Positions 10,645 through 18,476 are shown, numbered from the stretch's first letter. The stretch is 64,000 nt of DNA from JBGPLJ01 sp035644395 (GCA_035644395.1 DASQOR010000059.1:124001-188000); one strand, 5' to 3'. Made by a program: numbers and translations. Notes: generated from the letters alone by a model not told the origin.

Positions 10645-10805
10645 TGCCCGGCCCCGAGATGCTCAGCCGCCGCCGCAGGGTCGACTGCGGGCCGTTGTGC
10701 GGGCGGGAAGAGGAAATAGCCGATGAGCGTGAGCGCGGCGAGCTTGATCGCGAGGAGCCAGACAAGCTTGCGCTTGAGGTCGTGGCGCCAGGCGATCGTA
10801 CTCAT
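10641..10805 (-). CDS. cydP: CydP-like small subunit of cytochrome bd
   Basis: 54-residue protein encoded directly upstream of cydA, sharing ATGA with its start. A basic N-terminus (MSTIAWRHDLKRKLVW) precedes one membrane helix (LLAIKLAALTLIGYFLF) and a short Pro/Ala-rich tail. Position, size and the K-x2-L-x-I-K-L-A-A-L pattern fit the CydP family (cyd operon protein found before cydA in many gammaproteobacteria). Its exact role is not settled; it is assumed to sit in the oxidase complex. Easy to miss because of its length. Confidence 0.75.
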   Translation of the reverse strand: MSTIAWRHDLKRKLVWLLAIKLAALTLIGYFLFPPAQRPAVDPAAAAEHLGAGQ

Positions 10806-10811
10806 GATCGA

Positions 10812-11711
10812 TCAGCCCACTGTTGCCTTTTCCGCGATGGGTTCGGCCTTGCGCGCCGAGTTCAGCATCAGGAGCGAGGCATAGAGGGCGACGATCATGA
10901 CCAGCCAGTAGAGATACTTGATGTCGAGCTGCGTGACGAGGTATGCGGCGATCAGTACGCCCGGAACCGCGCCGATCGCCATGCCGATGGCCGCGCGCAC
11001 ATTGTATTTCTGCGCGCGGATGAAGCGCACGGAGCAGATCGGCATCAGGAAGGCGCAGGAGCCCATCATGATGGGGAAAGCACCGTGCGGGTCCATGCCG
11101 AGAAGGCTTACGAGAATGAGGCACGGCCCGTAGAGGCCGAGACCGATGGTCATCAGCGCGCCAAGGATGAAATTGCCGATGATGCCGGCGATGAAGAGGC
11201 CGTCCGTCAGGCCGAGCGTCGTGCCCCCGGCTGCGCTCCAGCCCATGCCCTTGCTGAAGAAGATGACGGCGGCTACCAGCAGGACGCTGCCGAGCCCGAT
11301 CTGGATCCCGCGCCGCGGCAGCCGGGCGACCACGCCCGCACCGAGCCACGAGCCAAGCACGGCCGCCGCGATCATGCTGACGAGCGTCAGCATCTCGACC
11401 TTGATGAGCACGGTATAGATCAACGCCTGCGCCAGCGTCGGCAGCGTGTAGCCGACATTGAGCGTGCCCGGAATCTGTTCGTCGGGCATGCGCTTCTGCA
11501 GCTTGAAGATCGCCGTGGTCGGCGCGAAGGAGCCGATGCCGAGCGTGTCGAAGAAGTTGATGACGAGGCTCATCACGGCGTCGAGAATGCTCGGCCGCCG
11601 CGGACCGGTTGCCGGCCGGCTGCGCTCGATCGTGATCCAGCGCCAGAGATACCAGGCGACGACGAGGACCAGGGCGCCGAGCAGCGCGTAAAGAGCATGG
11701 GTCTCGGTCAT
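10812..11711 (-). CDS. TSUP family permease (TauE/SafE)
   Basis: 299-residue inner-membrane protein with about eight helices of the TauE/SafE fold. The N-terminal half contains GIGSFAPTTAIFKLQKRMPDEQ (GIGSFAPTTAIFK quoted), the characteristic first-repeat motif, and the C-terminal half repeats the topology. TSUP members export sulfite, sulfonates or related organic anions. It precedes cydP by 6 bases on the same strand, so it is probably part of the cyd transcript; export of sulfite or another respiratory poison would fit with a bd oxidase, but the substrate is inference. Confidence 0.85.
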   Translation of the reverse strand: MTETHALYALLGALVLVVAWYLWRWITIERSRPATGPRRPSILDAVMSLVINFFDTLGIGSFAPTTAIFKLQKRMPDEQIPGTLNVGYTLPTLAQALIYTVLIKVEMLTLVSMIAAAVLGSWLGAGVVARLPRRGIQIGLGSVLLVAAVIFFSKGMGWSAAGGTTLGLTDGLFIAGIIGNFILGALMTIGLGLYGPCLILVSLLGMDPHGAFPIMMGSCAFLMPICSVRFIRAQKYNVRAAIGMAIGAVPGVLIAAYLVTQLDIKYLYWLVMIVALYASLLMLNSARKAEPIAEKATVG

Positions 11712-11793
11712 GTTCGGCCTTTCGCGGCGGGGGCCGCGCGCGAAGTGTAGCCGAACGCCCGGGCGGCCGCCGTCCGGGCGGCGGTGAGGACCG

Positions 11794-12579
11794 CTAGCCC
11801 CAGCGCGAGGGCTCGGCGCCGGGGACGAAGGCCTCGTGCGGCTTGCCCGTGCGGCTCATCGCGAGCGCGTCCTTTACGGCGCGCCGCTCACGCATCCGGC
11901 CGATGAAATCGATCACGCGCGGCGTCGCCTGTGCGTTCACGACATCGGGCGCCAGGTCCGGCAGCACGCTGAGCATCGCGAAGGCATCGATATCGGCGAC
12001 GGAATAGTTCGCGCCCGCAAGCCATGCGGATTTCGCCAGCGCGTCCTCGACCCGTTTCACGGGAAATTTGAGGCGTTCGCGCACGGTGACGAGCGTCTTG
12101 TCGTCGTAGCCGCCGGCCATCGCCGCGGCCCAGGACCCGCGCCGCTCCTGCGGCTCGATGGCCGCGATCTGCGCCCGGACGGTGGCCGCGTCCAGCTTCG
12201 CGAGCGCGGGCACCAGGTACTTTGCGCAACCGAGGGCGCTGACACCGGCGCCGAGCGTCAGGCCGAGGAACTGGCCCGAGGCGCGCGCGCGGTAGTGCTC
12301 GCAGGAATCGCCGGGGCTCAGGTCGGCGCCGGGAAACGCCTCGCTGATGTACTCCAGCATGAAGTAGGAGCTTGATACGATCGTGCCGTCGTGCACGAGG
12401 AGCGGCCCTTCGCGCTCGAGGTGCAGGCCGGACTCGACATTGCGCGGAAAGGCCGGCGCGAACTGCTCGAAGCGCGTCGGATCGAAGTAGCGGCTGGTGA
12501 ACGCGACCTCTTTCTCCTTGAGCGCGATCAGGGGCTTCAGGAAAAAAGTATTCGGTTCCCAGTGATGAAGTTCCAGCAT
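11794..12579 (-). CDS. LigE/LigF-like glutathione S-transferase
   Basis: 261-residue GST-fold protein. It opens with MLELHHWEPNTFFLKPLIAL, aligned to the start of its neighbour at 12581-13345 (MTVTLYHWEPNANSGKPMLT), so the two are paralogues of the beta-etherase branch. The second conserved element, SSSYFMLEYISEAF, corresponds to the glutathione-binding E-S-x region, but here reads S-S where the neighbour has E-S, so glutathione contacts may differ. The start at 12579 lies one base after the neighbour's stop, strong evidence for a co-translated pair. Heterodimeric beta-etherases built from two adjacent GST genes are known in sphingomonads; that this pair is one is inference. Confidence 0.75.
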   Translation of the reverse strand: MLELHHWEPNTFFLKPLIALKEKEVAFTSRYFDPTRFEQFAPAFPRNVESGLHLEREGPLLVHDGTIVSSSYFMLEYISEAFPGADLSPGDSCEHYRARASGQFLGLTLGAGVSALGCAKYLVPALAKLDAATVRAQIAAIEPQERRGSWAAAMAGGYDDKTLVTVRERLKFPVKRVEDALAKSAWLAGANYSVADIDAFAMLSVLPDLAPDVVNAQATPRVIDFIGRMRERRAVKDALAMSRTGKPHEAFVPGAEPSRWG

Positions 12580-12580
12580 G

Positions 12581-13345
12581 TCAGTGGACCTTGCGCTCGA
12601 GGATCGCCACCCGCGAGGCCATCGGCGTGCGGCCCTTGGCCCAGGTCGCCTTGGTCGCGGGCCGTTCGTAGATCTTGCGCAGCCACTCCATGATGTACGG
12701 GGTCTTCGCGTCGTTGCAGTGATCGGGCTGCGAGAGCGGCAGCGCGTAGCCGAGGTTGAAGCAGTTGATGTCGCCGAGCGTCCAGGCATCGCCCGCGATC
12801 CAGCGGTTGCCTGCGAGGTGGTGCTCGAGAATCCCGATGGAGTAGAGCACCCGGCGCTTCGATTCCGCGAGTTCCGCTTCGGAGAATTCGTTGAAGAGGG
12901 CCTTGCGCCAGGCGATGCGCCGCGATTCAAGCGGGATGCGCTCGATGGCCGCCTTGAGTTCCGCCGGGTCGCGATTGCGCGCCGCCGGGCCGACGAAGAT
13001 GCTCCAGCCGATCATGCTGAGCGAGGGCGCGAAATACGAATCGAAGAACCGCATCCACCAGCGCATGCGCCAGCGCTGCTTCGGATCCTTCGGCCGGAGC
13101 GGCGGCCCATCGAAGGCTTCGTCGATGTACTCCATCATCGGCGTCGACTCGGTGAACACCTTGTCGCCGTGCACCAGCGCCGGGATCGTGCCGTCCGGAT
13201 TGATCTTGAGGTAGTCGGGCTGGTGCTGGTCGAACTTCAGCAAGTCCAGGTAATGGCTCTGGTAGTCGACGCCCTTCTCCGCGAGGGTGAGCATGGGCTT
13301 CCCGGAGTTCGCATTCGGCTCCCAGTGGTAAAGCGTCACCGTCAC
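12581..13345 (-). CDS. LigF-like (beta-etherase type) glutathione S-transferase
   Basis: 254-residue GST with GTG start at 13345. From memory of LigF of Sphingobium, shared elements in the same order are YxxxPxANSxKPxxTLxEKG, KFxQHxxxxxKINPxGxIPALxH, KVxTEST..EY, LRPxDPxxRxxMR and SxIGW, an unusually good match along the N-terminal 120 residues. LigF-type enzymes use glutathione to open the beta-O-4 ether bond of oxidised lignin dimers. It is the first gene of a two-gene operon and lies divergent from an MFS transporter. A LigD-like dehydrogenase, which would supply the ketone substrate, is 3 kb away. Substrate remains inferred. Confidence 0.78.
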   Translation of the reverse strand: MTVTLYHWEPNANSGKPMLTLAEKGVDYQSHYLDLLKFDQHQPDYLKINPDGTIPALVHGDKVFTESTPMMEYIDEAFDGPPLRPKDPKQRWRMRWWMRFFDSYFAPSLSMIGWSIFVGPAARNRDPAELKAAIERIPLESRRIAWRKALFNEFSEAELAESKRRVLYSIGILEHHLAGNRWIAGDAWTLGDINCFNLGYALPLSQPDHCNDAKTPYIMEWLRKIYERPATKATWAKGRTPMASRVAILERKVH

Positions 13346-13476
13346 GTGAATTCCCCGTCAACGCCCAGGGCGTAGTTTCGCACGCTCGGAGAGTGCGTGG
13401 TTCTTGCGCATCCGGCTCTACGGAGGGTGAAATGCGAAGCGACGGCAAGCGAACCGAACGGGGGGGGAGTTCGACC

Positions 13477-14790
13477 ATGGCAGACATCATCGCCGAAGAG
13501 TCAGATTTTTCCTGGCGCAAGATCCGCATCACGCTCACCGTGATGATCGGCATCGGCCTCGGCACGACCTTCCTGCTGATCCCGGCCTATCCGCTGACCC
13601 TGCCGGCCATGACGCACGAATTCGGCTGGAAGCCGAGCGAGTACGGCTTCGCGTTCAGTCTGCTCCTGTGGTTCGGCGCCTGCTCGGGGCCTTTTCTCGG
13701 CTGGATCGTCGACCGCGTCGGCGTGCGGCCGATGATCATCGGCGGCACCGTCGTCGTCGGGCTCATTGGAATGTCGCTGTCGAAGGTCGGTTCGCTCACG
13801 CATTTTTATGTCTGCTTCGCGCTGCTCGGTGTCTTTGGCTCCACTGCCATCGGCTACGGCAAGGTCATCGGTGCGCTCTTTACGAAGCATCGCGGCAAGG
13901 CAATGGCACTCCTCGGCGTCGAGAGCAGTCTCGCCGGCGCCGTCATTCCCCAGGCGGTCCAGTGGCTGATCAATCACCAGGGCTGGCGCGGCGCCTACTT
14001 CTGGCTCGGTGTCGTCACGCTCTGCGTGGCGCCCCTCATCTATTTTTCGCTTGAGGAACCCGGCAGGGTCGGTGGAGCCCGCCAAGGCCCGGTTTCGGCG
14101 CCGCCGCCGGCACTCGTCGGCATGACGGCGGGGGAGGTCTACCGAACGGGGACTTTCTGGGCTCTGGTCGCGGCACACGTGCTCGGCGGCCTTGCGCTCG
14201 GTGTCGTCGGTACCTACATGGTGCCGATGTTGATGGCGCACGGCTTTGCGCAGGCTGACGGCGCGAACTTCCAGACCATACTCGTGCTCGCCGGCGCGTG
14301 CGGCACGCTCGCCGCGGGTTTTCTCCTTGATCACACGCGGAGCGCGAAGATCTGCGCGCCGTTTTGCGCGATATCGGCCGTGTCGCTCGTGATGCTCGCG
14401 ACCGTTTCGGCGCAGGAAGGCGGCCGCCTCATGTTCTGGGTGATGGCGATCCTCTACGGCTTCGGCGCATTCGCACGCCTGCCGATGGGGGGCTATTTCC
14501 AGACGCGTTTCTTCGGCCTCAAGGCGTTCGCGGCGGTCAGCGGCGTGCAGGGCGCGGTGATGGCAGGCTTCTTTGGTTTCGGCTCTCCGCTCGTCGGCAA
14601 GAGCCAGGAAGCGACCGGGTCCTATGACGGCGCGCTATGGGTGCTGGCCGGCGCGACGGCACTCGCCGGCGTGATCTACCTTTTCCTTGGGCCCTATCGC
14701 TATCCGGCGACTGCCGTTCTCGCTACGCCCGAGCCGCAGCGGGCGCCGATCCCGGCGACGGCCGGCGCGATATCCCCAGCGCCACCGTGA
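13477..14790 (+). CDS. MFS transporter of the catabolic block
   Basis: 437-residue permease with twelve predicted helices; the loop after helix 2 is FLGWIVDRVGVRPMIIGG, a clear MFS GxxxDRxGxR motif. ATG at 13477 was chosen because it follows a strong purine-rich ribosome site (GGGGGGGAG, 8 bases away) and because the family starts shortly before the first helix; an ATG at 13432 or the frame opening at 13393 would add a non-conserved leader. It is transcribed away from the LigF-like GST pair, with a 131-base shared control region, and is convergent with the Rieske gene. Uptake of aromatic acids or dimers is a reasonable guess. Confidence 0.85.
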   Translation: MADIIAEESDFSWRKIRITLTVMIGIGLGTTFLLIPAYPLTLPAMTHEFGWKPSEYGFAFSLLLWFGACSGPFLGWIVDRVGVRPMIIGGTVVVGLIGMSLSKVGSLTHFYVCFALLGVFGSTAIGYGKVIGALFTKHRGKAMALLGVESSLAGAVIPQAVQWLINHQGWRGAYFWLGVVTLCVAPLIYFSLEEPGRVGGARQGPVSAPPPALVGMTAGEVYRTGTFWALVAAHVLGGLALGVVGTYMVPMLMAHGFAQADGANFQTILVLAGACGTLAAGFLLDHTRSAKICAPFCAISAVSLVMLATVSAQEGGRLMFWVMAILYGFGAFARLPMGGYFQTRFFGLKAFAAVSGVQGAVMAGFFGFGSPLVGKSQEATGSYDGALWVLAGATALAGVIYLFLGPYRYPATAVLATPEPQRAPIPATAGAISPAPP

Positions 14791-14821
14791 CAGGCGGACG
14801 CCCGGTTCGACGCGCTGGAGC

Positions 14822-16021
14822 TCAAGCGCTCGCACGCTCCCGGTAGAAATTTCCCGATCGGACCATGACGAGCGCTTGCGCCGGGTCGAACGAGACGCCT
14901 GCCGGGTCGCCGCCGTGGGCGACGAGCTCGATTTCCTTCTGCAGCATCTTCCGCTGCATCATGATCCCGCGATCGCTCGTGCCGAGGTGCTCTTCGGAGT
15001 GCAGCGAAATCGGACCCTGTCCCATCTGCGCCTCATAGTCGCCCGGGATGCGCTGGTGCTCTTCCTCGCTCATCTCACCCCAGCTCTTGCCGTTCAGGCG
15101 CAGTTCGAAGCGACCCGAGCCGGCTGGCACCTTCATGATCATCGCCATCACGTAGTGGCTGTCGTCGACCGGCACCGCCCAGGCGACGCCCGCGGACTGG
15201 CCGGCGCGCATCTGGATGTCGGGCACGCTCATGATGTTCGGCATGAGCCAGGAGGAAATGCGGTCGACTTCGCGCCCGTCGTCGAGCTGGCGAACCGCTG
15301 AATAGCAGATGCCGTGATCGGCAGGGAAGAAATCGACCTTCGGCAGGATCGCGAACTGCTCGTGGAACTGGATGCCGCTCAGCGTCGAGTGCAGCACGTG
15401 CACGTGGAACGGATCCATCACGTTGTCGTTCATGTGCAGCCAGCTGTACGGCACGACGTCCAGGCTCGCGTCGCCCGTCGAACCGAAGCCGCCGACACTC
15501 ACCCAGTATTCCTCGCCGGCGCCGAGCGTCTCGAGATTGTCGTAGCGCGGGAGCACAGGCTTTTTCGCGGGCGGGCCGAGGTAGGCGAACACGAGTCCGT
15601 AACGCTCCTCGAGCGGGTACCAGGGTTGACGCACGCTGTCGCGATGGCGGCCGCCGTCCGGCTCGCAGGGCTGTTCGAGGCAGCGCCCTTCGACATCGAA
15701 GAGCCAGCCGTGATAGCAGCAGCGGATGCCGCGCTCCTCGATGCGCCCATAAAATAGAGAGGTGCCGCGGTGCATGCAGCGCGGATAGACGAGTCCCGCG
15801 CGACCCGCCTTGTCGCGGAAGAGCACCAGGTCTTCGCCGAGGATCCGGACTTTCTGCGGCAGGTCGTTGAGCGCCTTGGAGGCGGCGATCGGCTGCCAGT
15901 AGCGGCGCATCAATTCGCCGCAGGGCGTGCCCGCGCCGACTTCGGTCAGCAGGCGGTTCGAGTGCTGCGGCTTGCGGCCGTAGGCCGATCCGGAAATGGG
16001 GACATTCCTGATTTCACTCAT
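14822..16021 (-). CDS. Rieske [2Fe-2S] aromatic oxygenase, phthalate dioxygenase/LigXa type
   Basis: 399-residue oxygenase alpha subunit. The Rieske domain has the pairs CMHRG and CCYHGW (about residues 83 and 102); the mononuclear iron site is N-D-N-V-M-D-P-F-H-V-H-V-L-H, giving the D-x2-H-x4-H ligands. The order and the LLTEVGAGTPCGELMRRYW start belong to the class with phthalate dioxygenase and the dehydrodivanillate O-demethylase LigX, which need separate reductases, not seen nearby. The first 16 codons, including the ATG, lie in one arm of a 24-base inverted repeat and have no ribosome site; no other start codon is present before residue 37, so the native N-terminus seems to have been replaced. 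O-demethylation or ring hydroxylation is inferred. Confidence 0.82.
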   Translation of the reverse strand: MSEIRNVPISGSAYGRKPQHSNRLLTEVGAGTPCGELMRRYWQPIAASKALNDLPQKVRILGEDLVLFRDKAGRAGLVYPRCMHRGTSLFYGRIEERGIRCCYHGWLFDVEGRCLEQPCEPDGGRHRDSVRQPWYPLEERYGLVFAYLGPPAKKPVLPRYDNLETLGAGEEYWVSVGGFGSTGDASLDVVPYSWLHMNDNVMDPFHVHVLHSTLSGIQFHEQFAILPKVDFFPADHGICYSAVRQLDDGREVDRISSWLMPNIMSVPDIQMRAGQSAGVAWAVPVDDSHYVMAMIMKVPAGSGRFELRLNGKSWGEMSEEEHQRIPGDYEAQMGQGPISLHSEEHLGTSDRGIMMQRKMLQKEIELVAHGGDPAGVSFDPAQALVMVRSGNFYRERASA

Positions 16022-16079
16022 TGGTCGTCACTTGCGGGCCTTGCGACGGACGAGCGAAATCAAGAATGTCCCCATTTCC
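15992..16079. repeat. REP-like hairpin, 24-base inverted arms
   Basis: GGAAATGGGGACATTC-C-TGATTTC at 15992-16015 is repeated in inverse orientation at 16056-16079 with one mismatch (23 of 24). The 40 bases between also pair in part (CTC, GTCG against GAC, GAG blocks), so the whole would fold into one long stem. AATGTCCCCATTTCC-type palindromes are dispersed in many gammaproteobacterial genomes near REP-associated tyrosine transposases (recollection, not checked). No transposase is here and no second copy was noticed in the window. The left arm encodes the first residues of the Rieske oxygenase. Confidence 0.75.
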
Positions 16080-16098
16080 CGGTCGCTGCATGACAGTC

Positions 16099-17004
16099 TT
16101 ACTTGTAGTGCGCGCGAGTCTGGGCCGCGCGGTCCGCGGCGTACTTCGCCATCGCCGCCTTGCGCTTGGCGACACCTTCCGGATCCGAGTCTTCCGGCGG
16201 GAGCGATGCGAGCACGGCGTCGAAGTGCGCCTTGAGCCCCGCGCGGGCCTCCGGATACGGGATGACGTAGAGATCGTTCCTCTTCACCGCCGCCAGCACG
16301 TGACGCGCGAGCTCGACCGGTTCCATGCCCTGCGAATAGATCTCCCGCAGGGATTTCAGCACGTTCTCGTCGACGACGTAGCCGCTGTCGCTGTATTTTT
16401 CCGGACGCGTCGCCACCGATTCCGCGATGTTCGTCTTCACGTTCGCCGGGCAGAGCACCGACACGCCGATGTCGTACTTCGCGAGTTCGCCGCGCAAACC
16501 TTCGGAGAGGCCCCGCACCGCGAATTTCGATGCGCAGTAGATCCCCGCGGGACCGCCCGAGAGGAAGGCACCGAGCGAGGCGGTATTGACGATGTGGCCG
16601 CCCTTGCCGTGGCGGATCATCCGCGGCACGAAGGTCTGCACGCCATTGACGACGCCGCCGAAATTGACACCCATCATCCAGTCGTAGTCGTCGTAGGTCG
16701 CCCGCTCGAGCGGACCGAAGATCGATACGCCCGCCGTATTGAAGAGGAGCTGCACCGTCCCGAACACGCGCTCGACTTCGTCGGCTGCCCGCGCAAAGGC
16801 GTCGCGGTCCGTGATGTCGAGCTTGATGGCATGCACCGTCCGGCCGTTCGCACGCAGCCACGCGGTGGCTTCGTCGAGGTGATCCTGGCGGACGTCCGCG
16901 ATGACGACCTTCGCGCCCGCCTCGGAAAACACCTTGGCCTGACCGAATCCGACGCCGCTGCCGCCGCCCGTGATGAATGCAACTTTGCCTTCGATGTCCT
17001 GCAT
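16099..17004 (-). CDS. LigD-like SDR, probable C-alpha alcohol dehydrogenase
   Basis: 301-residue classical short-chain dehydrogenase. The dinucleotide site is TGGGSGVGFGQAKVFSEAGA, D at the end of beta-3 is in IADVR, N-x-A-G is NTAG, and the active site is N-T-A-S...Y-C-A-S-K. The match to LigD of Sphingobium, recalled from memory, is strong over the full length, including FGQAKVF, ARAADEVE.VFG, TYDD.DW..GVN, TFVPRMI, KYGIGVSV-like, S.YV and YIIPYPE-like near the end. LigD oxidises the C-alpha hydroxyl of beta-aryl ether dimers with NAD. It has a good ribosome site (GGAGG 6 bases before ATG). Together with the GST pair it suggests a beta-ether cleavage pathway. Exact stereochemistry cannot be read. 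Confidence 0.82.
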   Translation of the reverse strand: MQDIEGKVAFITGGGSGVGFGQAKVFSEAGAKVVIADVRQDHLDEATAWLRANGRTVHAIKLDITDRDAFARAADEVERVFGTVQLLFNTAGVSIFGPLERATYDDYDWMMGVNFGGVVNGVQTFVPRMIRHGKGGHIVNTASLGAFLSGGPAGIYCASKFAVRGLSEGLRGELAKYDIGVSVLCPANVKTNIAESVATRPEKYSDSGYVVDENVLKSLREIYSQGMEPVELARHVLAAVKRNDLYVIPYPEARAGLKAHFDAVLASLPPEDSDPEGVAKRKAAMAKYAADRAAQTRAHYK

Positions 17005-17266
17005 GAGCGCCTCCGGCTGGAAGCAAATGCTCGCACCGGCTTCGACGTCGAGGCAAGCACCGGTGATCCACCCAGAGCGAACAAATATGGCTCAGGAGTG
17101 CAATCAGGCGGCAATGACGCCCGCCGTCCCTGCCACCGACTCGAATCATGCCATCGCGCCCGAGCTCAACGCGCCCATCCAGGTTCACAAGGGCCGCGAA
17201 TGGCGGGGTGGGACCCGGCTTGTCGCCGAAGACCGCGCTAGCCCCCGGGCTCAAAGTCGATGTTGA
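17005..17266. other. gene-free upstream region of the SDR gene
   Basis: No ORF with credible coding character in either direction. It should hold the promoter of the LigD-like SDR gene (minus strand) and ends at the in-frame stop (17264-17266) that bounds the cytochrome remnant. Confidence 0.4.
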
Positions 17267-17527
17267 AAGCCTGCCGCGCCGGACGGGCGGTACCGGACGG
17301 CGCTGCTGCGCGGCTTATGGACGCACGCGCGGGGCGGGTATTACCACGACGGCCGGTTCGCAACGCTCGCGGATGTCATCGGCCACTACGATACGACGTC
17401 CGACATTGCAATGCAGAAACCGCTGACAGAAGGGGCCGGCGCCGGGCGCGATCCTGCCACCGTCGTTTCGACGATGTCGCAGAAGGGCAAGACCCATGAT
17501 CCTCAGCCCCGGAGTCATTCACCATGA
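17267..17527 (+). pseudogene. C-terminal relic of a MauG/cytochrome c peroxidase-type haem protein
   Basis: The 86 codons between an in-frame TGA at 17264 and the TGA at 17525 contain YRTALLRGLWTHARGGYYHD then GRFATLADVIGHYD, the very conserved ending of a group of c-type cytochromes related to dihaem peroxidases (Y-R-T-x2-L-R-G-L-W-T-H...Y-H-D-G-R-F-A-T-L-x-D-V). No start codon, haem motif or upstream half is present, so this is a 5'-truncated relic. After GHYD the sequence departs from the family (KPLTEGAGAGRDPATV...), perhaps because it was joined to other DNA. The last codons overlap the start of a small ORF (ATGA at 17524). Confidence 0.6.
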
Positions 17528-17679
17528 ACCGCCATCTCCTTTTGGCAATCTGCGTGATTGGCGCGATTTCCTGCTGGGCCTTCAGCCGGCGTCGTTCCCA
17601 CATCGGCCGACGAGCGGCCGATCAAAGGGCCTCGGAGCGGTGGGAAGGCGAGGGCGGCGCGCCCTCGCCGCAGGCTTGA
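17524..17679 (+). CDS. possible 51-residue membrane protein
   Basis: Small ORF with a plausible ribosome site (GGAG, 9 bases before ATG). The first 20 residues, MNRHLLLAICVIGAISCWAF, form a membrane span or signal sequence with a Cys; the rest is short, basic, then acidic. ATG overlaps the stop of the cytochrome remnant. Nothing similar is recognised. It could be a chance ORF in decaying DNA, so confidence is low. Confidence 0.3.
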   Translation: MNRHLLLAICVIGAISCWAFSRRRSHIGRRAADQRASERWEGEGGAPSPQA

Positions 17680-17746
17680 GCTGGATCCGCGACGGCAGCT
17701 GGCTCGATTGCCCCTAGTGTCCCGCCGCATTCAACGCGCGCACAAG

Positions 17747-17777
17747 AAAACGCCGCCGGCATTGCCGGCGGCGTTTT
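17747..17777. terminator. strong bidirectional hairpin terminator
   Basis: AAAACGCCGCCGGC (17747-17760) pairs perfectly with GCCGGCGGCGTTTT (17764-17777), a 14-bp stem with a 3-base loop and T/A-rich ends on both strands. It ends the minus-strand BON gene, whose stop is at 17795, and would stop readthrough from the plus-strand remnant. Confidence 0.85.
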
Positions 17778-17794
17778 GCTGTCGTCGACGGTGA

Positions 17795-18349
17795 CTAGCT
17801 CGCCGGCTGCTTGATGGCCAGCTCGTTGTGCACGTCTTTGACGCCCGTCACCGACCGCGCGACTTGAGTGGCCTCGCCGCGTTCCTTCTCCGAGTCGACG
17901 AAGCCGCTCAGCTGCACGACACCGCGCAGCGTCTCGACGTTGATCTGATGCGCCTTGGTGGTTGGATTGGCGACGAGCGCCGCCTTCACCTTGGTCGTCA
18001 GGACCGAGTCGTCGATCGTCGTGCCGACGGTCGTGTCCGTCGAGCGCACTTCGAGGTTGTTGTCGACCCGCGTCACGCCTTTTTCCTTGAGCGCGATTTC
18101 CGCGGCACGGCTCCTGGAAGCCGCCGTGTCCACGAAGCCGCTCAGCTGGACGACGCCGCGATAGGTCTCGACTTCAATCTGGCGCTCCTTGGTCTGCGGA
18201 TCTTCGACCAGGGCGGCCGCGATCTTGGACGTGATGACAGAATCGTCGATGGCCTCGCCCGCGGCCTGCTGCGTGCGCGTCGAGGCGCAAGCCGCGGCGC
18301 TGAGGGCAGCGACCATGATGGTCACCAAACCGATCTTTCTGATGCTCAT
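17795..18349 (-). CDS. BON-domain lipoprotein (OsmY/DolP-like)
   Basis: 184-residue exported lipoprotein: signal with lipobox LSAAAC (Cys near residue 23), then two BON domains (about residues 35-103 and 112-182), each with the GxVxLxGxV-type strand (RGVVQLSGFVD occurs in both). BON proteins bind phospholipid and stabilise the envelope under osmotic or envelope stress. ATG at 18349 was chosen for its ribosome site GGAGG 8 bases upstream; the longer frame from 18400 would hide the signal. A strong terminator follows. About 115 bases upstream is CCGCATGTAGG (minus strand), shared with the regulatory element before the receiver gene at 20759-20781. Confidence 0.88.
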   Translation of the reverse strand: MSIRKIGLVTIMVAALSAAACASTRTQQAAGEAIDDSVITSKIAAALVEDPQTKERQIEVETYRGVVQLSGFVDTAASRSRAAEIALKEKGVTRVDNNLEVRSTDTTVGTTIDDSVLTTKVKAALVANPTTKAHQINVETLRGVVQLSGFVDSEKERGEATQVARSVTGVKDVHNELAIKQPAS

Positions 18350-18465
18350 TGCGACATCCTCCAGAAGGTAAAAAAATGGAGCGCATCCCGGGGGGTGCAT
18401 TCGCGTGATGCGCTCCGCGGCGCCAAGCGCCGTCCCACACCTGACGGGAGAGCCAGGCAGTGAAA

Positions 18466-18476
18466 CCTACATGCGG
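18466..18476 (-). promoter_or_regulatory. possible third copy of the stress-island box (half site)
   Basis: CCTACATGCGG is identical over 11 bases to part of the element at 20759-20781. Here it overlaps the stop codon of the small lipoprotein gene and lies 117 bases upstream of the BON gene. The TGTAGGA half at the expected distance is missing, so it may be a single half-site or chance. Confidence 0.35.

Noticed and set aside
9580..10719. 379-codon plus-strand ORF opposite cydA
   Set aside because: Antisense artefact; cydA motifs on the other strand are unambiguous.
17005..17266. Search for the missing 5' part of the haem protein relic
   Set aside because: No haem motif or conserved peroxidase segment is visible in any frame; only the C-terminal piece remains.
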